NCBI GenBank assembly: GCA_002490425.1
Contig: DKTZ01000035.1
Span: 7,225 to 71,224 of the forward strand
DNA length: 64,000 bases
Direction of reading: 5' to 3'
Source: Ruminococcaceae bacterium UBA7217
Lineage (GTDB): Bacteria > Bacillota > Clostridia > Oscillospirales > Acutalibacteraceae
Shown here: positions 52,569-60,392 of the stretch, piece after piece
How positions within the stretch are numbered: position 1 is the stretch's first letter
Layout of the letters: every line of letters starts with the position of its first letter
Notes under the pieces: model-generated
What the model saw: the letters and a program-made list of their open reading frames with translations, nothing else
Databases searched by the model: none
Told to the model about the DNA's origin: nothing
Program-made: the position numbers and the translations under genes

Positions 52569-52594
52569 AAAATACCCGTGATATACACGGGCAT
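52569..52594 (-). terminator. terminator copy 2, after the dockerin hydrolase gene
   Basis: On the minus strand GCCCGTG and CACGGGT form the stem, followed by ATTTTC. It is about 33 bases after the stop of the dockerin-containing gene, the expected place for its terminator. Confidence 0.75.
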
Positions 52595-52627
52595 TTAATT
52601 TAAAATCTTTACTCTTGTTTAAATAAT

Positions 52628-54304
52628 TTACGCTTTGTAATCCGTCGCATAGGTGTCTGCAATTGACTGAACCTCATCTTTTGAAATAACGCCGTCAATT
52701 GTTATGCCGTCTGCTCTTTGAAGATTTACCTTTTCGAGTGTGTCACGCTCAAGCAGGTGTCTTAAGGCAAGTCTTGCGTCAACAAGGTCAATGGTGCCGT
52801 CCATATTAACATCACCGTATTTATCAAGATAAACAGACATATAGTCAGCGTCAATATTGTAATACAGGAACTGAGTGAACAGCGGATTTGAATGAACGGT
52901 ATACTGTTTGTCAGCCGTTATAAGCCATGCGTGAAGCGCCGCTGAGCTGTCGCTGTAAAACTTAACGTGATCCAAATTCTTAATAAACCATGTGCACTCG
53001 GGGAAAGCGCAGGTAGAAGCATCAACCACTGTGTCGGGTGAAACGTGATTGTGCCCGTCGGAATTCTTCTGAGCATAATTTTCACCGAGAGTTGTGTTTC
53101 TGTCTGCAACCGTTGCGCCGTAGCTTGTGTGTGCTGTTTCGATTATGCCGTCTGAGTTCATTGTGGACGACGGTGTTACGGGAGCTATCTGGCGGTTATA
53201 GTTTGAAACTATGCTGAAGCAGATATTTTCATCCTTATAATACTCGTCACAACGCTCTTTAAGTGTTGCCTGAACCTCATCGTGATAAGCCGTCAGCTTT
53301 TCAATGTAAGAATCAGACGGGCGGAATGAGAAAGTATCGTTGTTATACATATAGTTAATTGCTTCGTCGAATTTATCTTCGGGGACAAATGACCAAACGC
53401 CGGCATACATTCCGAAATACGGAATCAAAAGCTCATCATAAAGTCTGTCCTTATATTCGCCTTCATTAAGGAGCGGAGCAAATTTTTCAATAACCTTTTC
53501 AAAAAGTCCTGTGTATTTTAAGAGCTCACCTAAAGCATTTTTATCGGGACTGCCGTTAATTGCCTGAACCAAAATGTCGGTAAGTCCGTCAGCGTCAACG
53601 CTGAGTTTGCCTGTGAAAAGGTCACCGCACATTTCAAGTCCTGTAAATGCTCCTGAGAACATACCTATATTTTTAATATCTTTTGTTCCGTACTGCGCTA
53701 AATATGCCTGAACAATGCAAGTACCCATTGACTGACCGTTTATTGACACCTTGTCGTGGCCTGTTGTTTTCTTTACCTTTTGAATATAATCGTTAAGGTC
53801 TTTAGCGGTATCCATAGGGCTTCTGCGCCAGTCATGGCTGAAAATAAACGTGTGGTCGCCGCCGACTGTTTTGGCACATTCAAGGGAAAGTCCGTCCTGA
53901 CCGTCGCCTTTGATTTTGTAATCGTATGTATCGCAGCTCTCTTCATAAAAGCGTTCAACCGTAACCGTCGGGTCAACCGAGTCGCCGTTTTCGTCACATT
54001 TAATCGGGTCAAAAAGCTGTTTTGCTGCAGGAATAACTGAGTCAAGCAAAGCGCCTGCGTCACCGTCCGAAAGGAACTGTAAAAGTGATGGAACACAAGG
54101 CAGAACCGCCTCAACTATTGTTTTTGCCTCAGGAGCAAAAACCTGAGTTCCCTCGCCGTTAACAAGCGGAACATGACCGAAGCCTACTACGGAAACTACG
54201 GGAGTTTTACCGCAGTTGCACTTTTTCTCTGCCGCAAACGACGGAGCAAGCATTGAAAACATCATCAATGCGCAAAGTATTACGCAAACTATACGTTTTT
54301 TCAT
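52628..54304 (-). CDS. secreted alpha/beta-hydrolase (lipase/esterase-like) with dockerin domain
   Basis: The 558-residue protein has a signal peptide (residues 1-25), an alpha/beta-hydrolase domain with the nucleophile elbow INGQSMGT near 200 (GxSxG) and IFSHDWRRSP near 160, and a C-terminal type I dockerin of about 60 residues. The dockerin has a first calcium loop DVNMDGTIDLVDARLALRHL near 500 and a degenerate second half. Dockerins attach enzymes to cohesin-bearing scaffoldins, so it may be surface- or complex-bound. No cohesin gene is in the window. ATG 54304 is preferred; the upstream ATG overlaps the ribosome binding site AAAGGATG. The substrate (lipid or ester polymer) is unknown. Confidence 0.85.
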   Translation of the reverse strand: MKKRIVCVILCALMMFSMLAPSFAAEKKCNCGKTPVVSVVGFGHVPLVNGEGTQVFAPEAKTIVEAVLPCVPSLLQFLSDGDAGALLDSVIPAAKQLFDPIKCDENGDSVDPTVTVERFYEESCDTYDYKIKGDGQDGLSLECAKTVGGDHTFIFSHDWRRSPMDTAKDLNDYIQKVKKTTGHDKVSINGQSMGTCIVQAYLAQYGTKDIKNIGMFSGAFTGLEMCGDLFTGKLSVDADGLTDILVQAINGSPDKNALGELLKYTGLFEKVIEKFAPLLNEGEYKDRLYDELLIPYFGMYAGVWSFVPEDKFDEAINYMYNNDTFSFRPSDSYIEKLTAYHDEVQATLKERCDEYYKDENICFSIVSNYNRQIAPVTPSSTMNSDGIIETAHTSYGATVADRNTTLGENYAQKNSDGHNHVSPDTVVDASTCAFPECTWFIKNLDHVKFYSDSSAALHAWLITADKQYTVHSNPLFTQFLYYNIDADYMSVYLDKYGDVNMDGTIDLVDARLALRHLLERDTLEKVNLQRADGITIDGVISKDEVQSIADTYATDYKA

Positions 54305-54348
54305 TTCAAACATCCTTTCCCAAATTGAAACAATATATAACCGAATTT

Positions 54349-54377
54349 ATTTTACCATAAATCTCCTTTGAAATCAA
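54349..54377 (-). promoter_or_regulatory. sigma-A promoter of the dockerin hydrolase gene
   Basis: On the minus strand TTGATT (54377-54372), 17 bases, TAAAAT (54354-54349). Confidence 0.7.
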
Positions 54378-54396
54378 CTGTGTTCTTTTAACAAAA

Positions 54397-55320
54397 TCAA
54401 AATACGCTTTCTATGACTTTTTCCGAAATATCAGGGGAATAGCGCCAGTAATCCATATGCTCTCCGTCAAAATAATATTTAAGCGGAATGTGCTTAGGTT
54501 CGGCAGGAAATGTATCTACAATTGCAAGCTTAATTTTCATTTTCTGAGGATTTACGCTCTTAATGTATACGCTTGCACTGTCGCCCGCACGCACATTTTC
54601 CGAATATTCCGCAAGCCCCGCCAAATTTGGGGCAAGCTCTATAAATACGCCGTATTTTTCAACGGAGCGAACAATTCCCCCCACTGTCTGCCCTGCTTTA
54701 AATTTTTCGGCATTTTCCTCCCACGTTCCAAGAAGCTCTTTAAGCGACAGAGTAACTCTGCCGTTTTCATCAATACTTTTTACAATAGCATTTATCTGCG
54801 TATTCACCGCAAAGCGTGCTTCGGGGCTCGGTATTCTTGAAACGGATATACTGTCTATGGGCAAAAGCGCCGAAATTCCGCAGCCGATGTCGCAGAAAGA
54901 GCCGAAATGCTCATTATGAGTTACCTTTGCCGTTATAATATCGCCCGAAGTGAGCTTTGCTATGTAGTCACGGGCACACTCCTCCTGCACGGCTCTTCGG
55001 GATAAAAATGCTGTGCGGACGCCGTTTTCATCATCTCTGAAATCTGTTATCTTAAATACAACAGGTTTGTTAACTCTCGAAACTATTGCAATATCCTTAG
55101 TTGTGCCCTCGGCTATTCCGAGCGCACACTCCTCCCTCGGAATAATCCCTTTTATTCCTCCTAAATCCACATGCAGATTATGCTCCCCGTCGCAAAGAGT
55201 GGCTTTTGCCTCTAAAATTCTGCCCTCAAAAAAGCTTTCACGCAAAGCGGGCACCGATGAAATGCTCCGTTTATTTTGCTTTGTTTCGTAAATTACACCT
55301 TCAGGGTAATATTTTGTCAT
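54397..55320 (-). CDS. S1-domain RNA-binding protein
   Basis: The 307-residue protein contains about three S1/OB-fold modules: a first near residues 25-95 (GRILEAKATLCDGEHN then LGGIKGIIPREE), a second near 115-190 (SGDIITAKVTHNEHFGSFCD) and a third near 205-275 (AGQTVGGIVRSVEKYGVFIE). Arrays like this occur in ribosomal protein S1-like and RNA-chaperone proteins. A role in translation initiation or RNA turnover is likely, but the protein is smaller than classical S1 and is not claimed to be RpsA. ATG 55320 has AAAGGTGAG upstream. It is divergent from the DUF951-prfA operon. Confidence 0.84.
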   Translation of the reverse strand: MTKYYPEGVIYETKQNKRSISSVPALRESFFEGRILEAKATLCDGEHNLHVDLGGIKGIIPREECALGIAEGTTKDIAIVSRVNKPVVFKITDFRDDENGVRTAFLSRRAVQEECARDYIAKLTSGDIITAKVTHNEHFGSFCDIGCGISALLPIDSISVSRIPSPEARFAVNTQINAIVKSIDENGRVTLSLKELLGTWEENAEKFKAGQTVGGIVRSVEKYGVFIELAPNLAGLAEYSENVRAGDSASVYIKSVNPQKMKIKLAIVDTFPAEPKHIPLKYYFDGEHMDYWRYSPDISEKVIESVF

Positions 55321-55419
55321 ATCTCTCACCTTTATTTTTTTAGTTTGCAGAATTTCCTGCCTTAAAAGATATGATTGATTTTGCAGAAATATAATGTAAT
55401 TATTATATAATTTGTATTG

Positions 55420-55448
55420 TTGATATTATTTACAAAATGTGGTATGAT
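55420..55448 (+). promoter_or_regulatory. sigma-A promoter for DUF951-prfA operon
   Basis: TTGATA (55420-55425), 17 bases, TATGAT (55443-55448); alternative TTTACA (55429-55434) with an 18-base spacer to TATTAT lies slightly downstream. Confidence 0.65.
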
Positions 55449-55491
55449 AAAATATTATATAATGTGATAAAGTTGTAAAAGGATAATGAAT

Positions 55492-55701
55492 ATGGATATA
55501 CATGTTAACGACGATATAATTATGAAAAAAGCCCACCCGTGTGGCGGAAACGAATTTACGGTTCTGCGTGTGGGTATGGATTTTCGTATTCACTGCAAAA
55601 AATGCGGTCGCGAGGTTATGGTGCCGCGTGCCAAAATAGAGAAAAATATAAAAAAGATTATCAGAGACGGAAAAGAAATGTCAGCAAAGGAGAAAATTTA
55701 A
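55492..55701 (+). CDS. DUF951 family protein
   Basis: This 69-residue protein has the DUF951 pattern DDIIMKKAHPCGGNEFTVLR near 8-27 and IHCKKCGREVMVPRAK near 34-49. The single N-terminal Cys with CKKC could bind a metal. The family is widespread in Firmicutes next to translation genes and its function is not established. ATG 55492 is chosen because AAAAGG lies nine bases upstream; the ATG at 55486 is too close to it. The prfA start codon follows the stop directly. Confidence 0.85.
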   Translation: MDIHVNDDIIMKKAHPCGGNEFTVLRVGMDFRIHCKKCGREVMVPRAKIEKNIKKIIRDGKEMSAKEKI

Positions 55702-56772
55702 ATGCTTGATAAGCTTGCAGGTATTGAAGAACGGTTTGAAAAAATAAATGAACAGCTCTGCTTGCCCGAAACGGTCAGCGACCAGGAAAAGTACCCCAAA
55801 CTTATGAAAGAGCTGCGCAGTCTTACTCCCGTTGTTGAAAAATACCGTGAATACAAAAAATATGACGAAACCCTTAAAGAATCAAAAGAACTGCTTGACG
55901 CAGGCGGACTTGATAAGGATTTTAAAGAGCTTGTGCAGGAAGAATTTGAACAGGCTAAAGCCGATATTGAGCGGTGCTCGGAGGAATTAAAAATTCTGCT
56001 TTTGCCAAAAGACCCCAACGATGACAAAAGCGTTATCGTTGAAATCCGCGGCGGTGCAGGCGGAGAGGAAGCGGCTCTTTTCGCAGGTGAGCTTTACAGA
56101 ATGTATTCAATGTATTCGGAAGCAAAGGGATTTAAAACCGAAATTCTTTCAGAAAATCCCACAGAACTCGGCGGATACAAGGAAATTGTATTTAATGTTG
56201 AGGGCGAGGGCGCATATTCACGCTTTAAGTTTGAAAGCGGCGTTCACCGTGTTCAGCGTGTTCCCGAAACCGAAAGTCAGGGACGAATACAGACCTCAAC
56301 CGTAACAGTTGCAGTGCTTCCCGAAGCTGAAGAGGTTGATTTTGAGCTTAACCCTGCCGATTTACAGATAGATGTTTTCCGCTCTTCGGGTGCAGGCGGT
56401 CAAAAGGTTAACAAAACCTCGTCAGCTATCCGTGTAACACACCTGCCCACGGGTATGGTGGTTGAGTGTCAGGACGAGCGAAGCCAATACAAAAACAAGG
56501 ATAAAGCCTTAAAGGTACTGCGTTCACGCCTTCTTGAAATTGAGCAGGCAAAGCACGATGCTGAAATTGCAGGCACAAGAAAATCTCAGGTCGGCACAGG
56601 CGACAGGAGCGAGCGAATCCGCACCTACAACTTCCCTCAGGGCAGAGTTTCAGACCACCGAATAGGCTTAACTCTTTACAAAATCGACGCAATTATGAAC
56701 GGTGACTTAGACGAAATTATTGATGCGCTCATTACAGCCGACACCGCCGAAAAGCTTAAAGCAGAGGAATAA
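55702..56772 (+). CDS. prfA: peptide chain release factor 1
   Basis: RF1 recognises UAA and UAG stop codons and triggers release of the finished protein. The 356-residue product has a helical N-terminal domain, the decoding region near 180-195, and the catalytic [13 protein letters not shown] near 231-243 that contains the GGQ loop. [20 protein letters not shown] near 294-313 is the family signature distinguishing RF1 from RF2. It is directly adjacent to the DUF951 stop. The usual downstream methyltransferase gene prmC is not here. Confidence 0.96.
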   Translation: MLDKLAGIEERFEKINEQLCLPETVSDQEKYPKLMKELRSLTPVVEKYREYKKYDETLKESKELLDAGGLDKDFKELVQEEFEQAKADIERCSEELKILLLPKDPNDDKSVIVEIRGGAGGEEAALFAGELYRMYSMYSEAKGFKTEILSENPTELGGYKEIVFNVEGEGAYSRFKFESGVHRVQRVPETESQGRIQTSTVTVAVLPEAEEVDFELNPADLQIDVFRSSGAGGQKVNKTSSAIRVTHLPTGMVVECQDERSQYKNKDKALKVLRSRLLEIEQAKHDAEIAGTRKSQVGTGDRSERIRTYNFPQGRVSDHRIGLTLYKIDAIMNGDLDEIIDALITADTAEKLKAEE

Positions 56773-56774
56773 TT

Positions 56775-56980
56775 ATGAAAGAATTCAAGCTGAGCGCATT
56801 TGAAAAATTTGTTATCGGTCACAAAAAAGTGCTTATTCAATTCTTTTCAACTATTTTGCAAGATTTGAAAACACCGAAAAAGCGGTTTACTACGCAAACG
56901 AAATTGTAAAAATCGGTAATGACTCTCTGTTTGAATACCGCAAGGCAAAGGAATATTTAGAAAAATGCAAACAAATGTAA
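56775..56980 (+). pseudogene. small gene broken by a one-base frameshift
   Basis: From ATG 56775 the first frame reads MKEFKLSAFEKFVIGHKKVL then IQFFS and stops at 56909. From about 56846 a second frame reads FNYFARFENTEKAVYYANE and continues through a charged helical tail to the TAA at 56978-56980, overlapping the start of the next gene. Adding one T to the TTTT run at 56844-56847 would join both halves into one protein of about 68 residues. The second half is rich in Lys/Glu/Ala with evenly spaced codons and looks truly coding. I do not recognise the family. It is either a recent pseudogene or a sequence error in a homopolymer. Confidence 0.55.
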
Positions 56981-57978
56981 TTGATATAAGATTAGAATAT
57001 GAAAGGGCGCTGAATGAAGCGTCACAGCTCATAAATGACGGCGAGGTTGTGGGGATTCCCACCGAAACCGTTTACGGTCTTGCCGCAAACGCATTGGACG
57101 AAGAGGCTGTCAAAAAAATCTACATAGCAAAAGGCAGACCGTCCGACAACCCGCTGATTGTGCATATAAGCGATATTTCGGAGCTTTCCCCTCTTGTTAG
57201 AGAGATACCTGAAAAGGTTAAAATAATGGCGGAAAAATTCTGGCCCGGCCCTTTAACAATGATTATGAAAAAGAGCGATTTAATTCCGTTTAAAACTTCG
57301 GGCGGACTTGACACCGTTGCAATAAGAATGCCCTCAAACAAATATGCACGGGCAATCATCAAAACAAGCGGCGTCCCGTTGGCCGCACCGAGCGCCAATC
57401 TTTCGGGAAGTCCAAGCCCCACAAACGCAAAATATGTTTATGACGATATGAACGGGCGAATCCCCTTAATTATTGACGGCGGTGCATCAAAAATCGGCGT
57501 TGAGTCAACTGTTATTACATTTGTAACCGAAATACCGACCGTTTTGCGCCCGGGCGGCATAACTCTGGAAGAAATAAGAGCCACAATAGGTGAAACAAGG
57601 CTTGCCGACGCAGTTCTGCACGAGCTCAAAGACGGCGAAGCTGCCGCCTCCCCGGGAATGAAATACAAGCATTACGCTCCGAGGGCGAATATAACCATTC
57701 TCAAAGGCAGTTTGGACAAATTTGTTGAATACACTAAAGGCAAGGATTTCTTTGCGCTTGTTTTTGAGGGCGAGGAAAAATATTTTGAAAATGCCGTTAC
57801 ATACGGAAAACCTCTTGACGGAAAATCCGAAGCGAACAGGCTGTTTGACGCTCTTCGTGAGCTTGACGAAAAGGGAGCCAAAACCGTTTACGCACGCTGT
57901 CCTGAGCTTTCGGGTGTGGGTCTTGCGGTTTACAACAGACTTATTCGCTCGGCAGGATTTAATATTATTGAGCTGTGA
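56965..57978 (+). CDS. L-threonylcarbamoyladenylate synthase (Sua5/TsaC type)
   Basis: The enzyme makes threonylcarbamoyl-AMP for the t6A modification of tRNAs. The 337-residue product has an N-terminal TsaC/YrdC domain with IPTETVYGLAANA near 31-43, KGRPSDNPLIVHI near 55-67 and APSANLSG near 143. A C-terminal Sua5 domain (SPGMKYKHYAPRANI near 229) is present, so this is the long form. ATG 56965 overlaps the end of the broken gene by 16 bases. Its location after prfA is common in Firmicutes. Confidence 0.93.
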   Translation: MQTNVIDIRLEYERALNEASQLINDGEVVGIPTETVYGLAANALDEEAVKKIYIAKGRPSDNPLIVHISDISELSPLVREIPEKVKIMAEKFWPGPLTMIMKKSDLIPFKTSGGLDTVAIRMPSNKYARAIIKTSGVPLAAPSANLSGSPSPTNAKYVYDDMNGRIPLIIDGGASKIGVESTVITFVTEIPTVLRPGGITLEEIRATIGETRLADAVLHELKDGEAAASPGMKYKHYAPRANITILKGSLDKFVEYTKGKDFFALVFEGEEKYFENAVTYGKPLDGKSEANRLFDALRELDEKGAKTVYARCPELSGVGLAVYNRLIRSAGFNIIEL

Positions 57979-57979
57979 G

Positions 57980-58588
57980 ATGAAAAAAATGCTTATTATC
58001 GGTTTAACAGGTCAAACGGGTGCGGGAAAATCCACCGTATCCGAAATTTTGGAAAAATACGGCTGTTACCACATTGATGCTGACAAGGTTGCGCACGACA
58101 TTCTTGAAAATGACAAAGAAGTGCAGGAAAAGCTCAAAGAGCGTTTCGGCGAAGATATTACAGATACAGACGGCAAAATCAACCGCAAAATTTTAGCCGC
58201 CCGTGCATTTTCCGATAACGAAAGCACGCTTTCCCTCAATGCCATAACCCACCCTGCCGTCAACAACGAAATTCAGAATATTATTCTAAAGCAAAAGAAG
58301 TACGGCACAAAGGCTGTTATAATCGACGCAATAGCTCTGTTTGAAAGCGGAGAGGCAAAAATATGCGATTACACCGTTGCCGTTACCGCTCCGAGGGAAA
58401 CCCGCCTTGAACGGATTATTGCTCGTGACGGTATTTCTCTTTCCCGTGCGAATGAGCGGATAAACGCGCAAAAGGACGAAAGTTTTTTCACATTAAACGC
58501 CGACTACATAATAAACAACTGCGAGCCGTATAATATATACGATGAAACAGAAAAATTAGCATATAAGCTTAAACTAAAAAAGGAGTAA
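57980..58588 (+). CDS. coaE: dephospho-CoA kinase
   Basis: CoaE phosphorylates dephospho-CoA, the last step of coenzyme A synthesis. The 202-residue product has the P-loop GLTGQTGAGKST near 8-19, HIDADKVAHDI near 33 and ALNAITHP-type helix near 88. ATG 57980 starts two bases after the sua5 stop. A longer frame from 57722 overlaps sua5 and is not supported. Length is typical. Confidence 0.95.
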   Translation: MKKMLIIGLTGQTGAGKSTVSEILEKYGCYHIDADKVAHDILENDKEVQEKLKERFGEDITDTDGKINRKILAARAFSDNESTLSLNAITHPAVNNEIQNIILKQKKYGTKAVIIDAIALFESGEAKICDYTVAVTAPRETRLERIIARDGISLSRANERINAQKDESFFTLNADYIINNCEPYNIYDETEKLAYKLKLKKE

Positions 58589-58592
58589 CAAT

Positions 58593-59996
58593 ATGAGCGA
58601 AAAAAATATTATTAAAGAGCTTCAGGAGGAGCTTTTCTATTCACCTAAGCACGCTTCCGAAATCATTTCCGATGAGGAGCAAAAAAACGCAGACAGCTTT
58701 GCCGAGGGCTATAAATACTATATGAACAACGGCAAAACCGAGCGTGAATCAGTAAAATTCTTTATCAAAAAGGCTGAAGATTTAGGCTATACTCCGTTTG
58801 ACCGCAGTAAAAAATACAATGCAGGCGACAAGGTTTATTATAACAACAGAGGAAAGTCGGTTATCCTTTGCGTTTTCGGCAAAAGGCCGATTTCAGACGG
58901 CGTTAAAATCTCCGCCGCGCACCTTGACTCTCCCCGTCTTGACTTAAAGCCTAATCCCCTTTACGAGGACGGAGAAATGGCATATTTCAAAACTCATTAT
59001 TACGGCGGTATTAAAAAATATCAGTGGACTGCAATCCCTCTTTCACTTCACGGCGTAATTGTAAAGAAAAACGGCGAAAGTGTCGAGGTAAATGTGGGCG
59101 AAGATGAAAACGACCCGCAATTCGTAATCACAGACCTGCTCCCGCACCTTGCAGGCGAGCAGATGAAACGTACAATGGCCGAGGGCGTTAAAGGCGAAAG
59201 CCTTAATATTCTTATAGGCTCACGTCCGTTCTCTAAGGATGAGGGCAGCGAAAAGGTTAAGCTTAACATAATTAAGCTTCTCAATGAAAAATACGGCATT
59301 ACCGAAAGTGATTTCCTCTCTGCCGAGCTTGAAATTGTACCTGCCTTCAAGGCACGTGACATCGGCTTTGACAGAAGTCTTATAGGCGCATACGGCCACG
59401 ATGACAAGGTTTGTGCATACCCCGCCGCTGAAGCAATTTTTGCAGTTGAAAATCCGAGCTACACTGTTCTTACCGTTCTTACGGACAAAGAGGAAACAGG
59501 CTCTGACGGCAACACAGGGCTTAACTCTTCTTACCTTAAATATTTCATTTCAGACTTGGCGGTTATGGGCGGCGAAGAGCCGTGGAGAGTTCTTAGCGCC
59601 AGCGAATGTCTTTCGGCAGATGTAAATGCGGCTTACGACCCGATGTTTCCCGATGTAAGCGAGCCGAAAAACGCCTCATTCGTTAACAAGGGCGTTGTTA
59701 TTACTAAATACACAGGCGCAAGAGGAAAAGGCGGCACAAGCGACGCCTCGGCTGAATTTATGGGCAAAATCCGCAGAATGCTCGACAAAGAAAACGTTGT
59801 ATGGCAAATAGGCGAGCTTGGCAAGGTAGACATCGGCGGCGGCGGAACAGTCGCTATGTATATTGCAAATCTTGACATTGACGTTGTGGATTTGGGCGTT
59901 CCCGTTCTTTCAATGCACGCACCATTTGAGGTTATTTCAAAGCTTGATTTGTATATGGCTTTCCGTGCATTTAAAGCATTTTTCGAGCAGGAATAA
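58593..59996 (+). CDS. M18 family aminopeptidase
   Basis: This 467-residue zinc peptidase removes N-terminal residues from peptides in the cytosol. Motifs are AAHLDSPRLDLKPNP near 109-123 (metal His and Asp), AYGHDDKVCAYP near 267-278 (metal Asp), VLTDKEETGSDGNTGL near 294 (catalytic Glu) and VLSMHAPFEV near 440 (His). Such proteins are the bacterial counterparts of aspartyl aminopeptidase. AAGGAG precedes the ATG. It closes the prfA-sua5-coaE operon. Confidence 0.93.
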   Translation: MSEKNIIKELQEELFYSPKHASEIISDEEQKNADSFAEGYKYYMNNGKTERESVKFFIKKAEDLGYTPFDRSKKYNAGDKVYYNNRGKSVILCVFGKRPISDGVKISAAHLDSPRLDLKPNPLYEDGEMAYFKTHYYGGIKKYQWTAIPLSLHGVIVKKNGESVEVNVGEDENDPQFVITDLLPHLAGEQMKRTMAEGVKGESLNILIGSRPFSKDEGSEKVKLNIIKLLNEKYGITESDFLSAELEIVPAFKARDIGFDRSLIGAYGHDDKVCAYPAAEAIFAVENPSYTVLTVLTDKEETGSDGNTGLNSSYLKYFISDLAVMGGEEPWRVLSASECLSADVNAAYDPMFPDVSEPKNASFVNKGVVITKYTGARGKGGTSDASAEFMGKIRRMLDKENVVWQIGELGKVDIGGGGTVAMYIANLDIDVVDLGVPVLSMHAPFEVISKLDLYMAFRAFKAFFEQE

Positions 59997-60025
59997 ATTT
60001 TTACTCTCTAATTGAAGTACGGAAC

Positions 60026-60240
60026 TCTCGGCTCCCCTGAAAGGGGAGCTGTCGAGCGTTAGCGAGACTGAGGGGTTAATTTCTTTAGCAAAAAACTTTA
60101 TAACCCCTCTGTCACTTCGTGACATCTCCATTACTCGCCTGCCGGCTCAGACAGCGTTAATTCGGCATCCGCCGGATGCCCACGCCCTTTCAGGTGCGAC
60201 AAGGATTTTGTAGGGACAACCGCGGTCGGCTGTCCCTACC
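60026..60240. repeat. composite palindromic repeat region
   Basis: The interval after the M18 gene (59997-60392) has no gene. It contains GGCTCCCCT with AGGGGAGC (about 60029-60047), GAGGGGTTA with TAACCCCTC (about 60071-60108), GTCACTTCGTGAC (about 60112-60124), GCATCCGCCGGATGC (about 60167-60181) and TGTAGGGACA with TGTCCCTAC (60209-60239). The last belongs to the TGTAGGG hairpin family. The remainder carries the next gene's promoter and a terminator. Confidence 0.65.
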
Positions 60241-60291
60241 GCGCTCATCTCTATGTCAAAAAAATAAACAATTTTTTGTTAAATTCGCATA

Positions 60292-60320
60292 TTGTTAAGA
60301 CTAAAAGATAAGAGTAAAAT
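60292..60320 (+). promoter_or_regulatory. promoter of the sugar symporter gene
   Basis: TTGTTA (60292-60297), 17 bases, TAAAAT (60315-60320). A terminator hairpin follows within the first 40 bases of the predicted transcript. Confidence 0.65.
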
Positions 60321-60329
60321 ATCTGTAAT

Positions 60330-60358
60330 AAAAAAGAGCATTTTTTGATGCTCTTTTT
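60330..60358 (+). terminator. promoter-proximal terminator before the symporter gene
   Basis: AAAAGAGCAT (60332-60341) pairs with ATGCTCTTTT (60348-60357) around a T-rich loop and is followed by a T run, 22 bases before the ribosome binding site of the next gene. It reads as a transcription attenuator, or as a relic terminator. Confidence 0.75.
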
Positions 60359-60392
60359 AATTTCTTCAAATTTTTTCAGAAAGGAAATGTTT

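Noticed and set aside
52628..54304. Evidence for a full cellulosome locus
   Set aside because: Only one dockerin and no cohesin, scaffoldin or glycoside hydrolase is seen in the window.
57722..57979. N-terminal extension of coaE
   Set aside because: The extra part overlaps sua5 in another frame; the P-loop protein starts normally at 57980.
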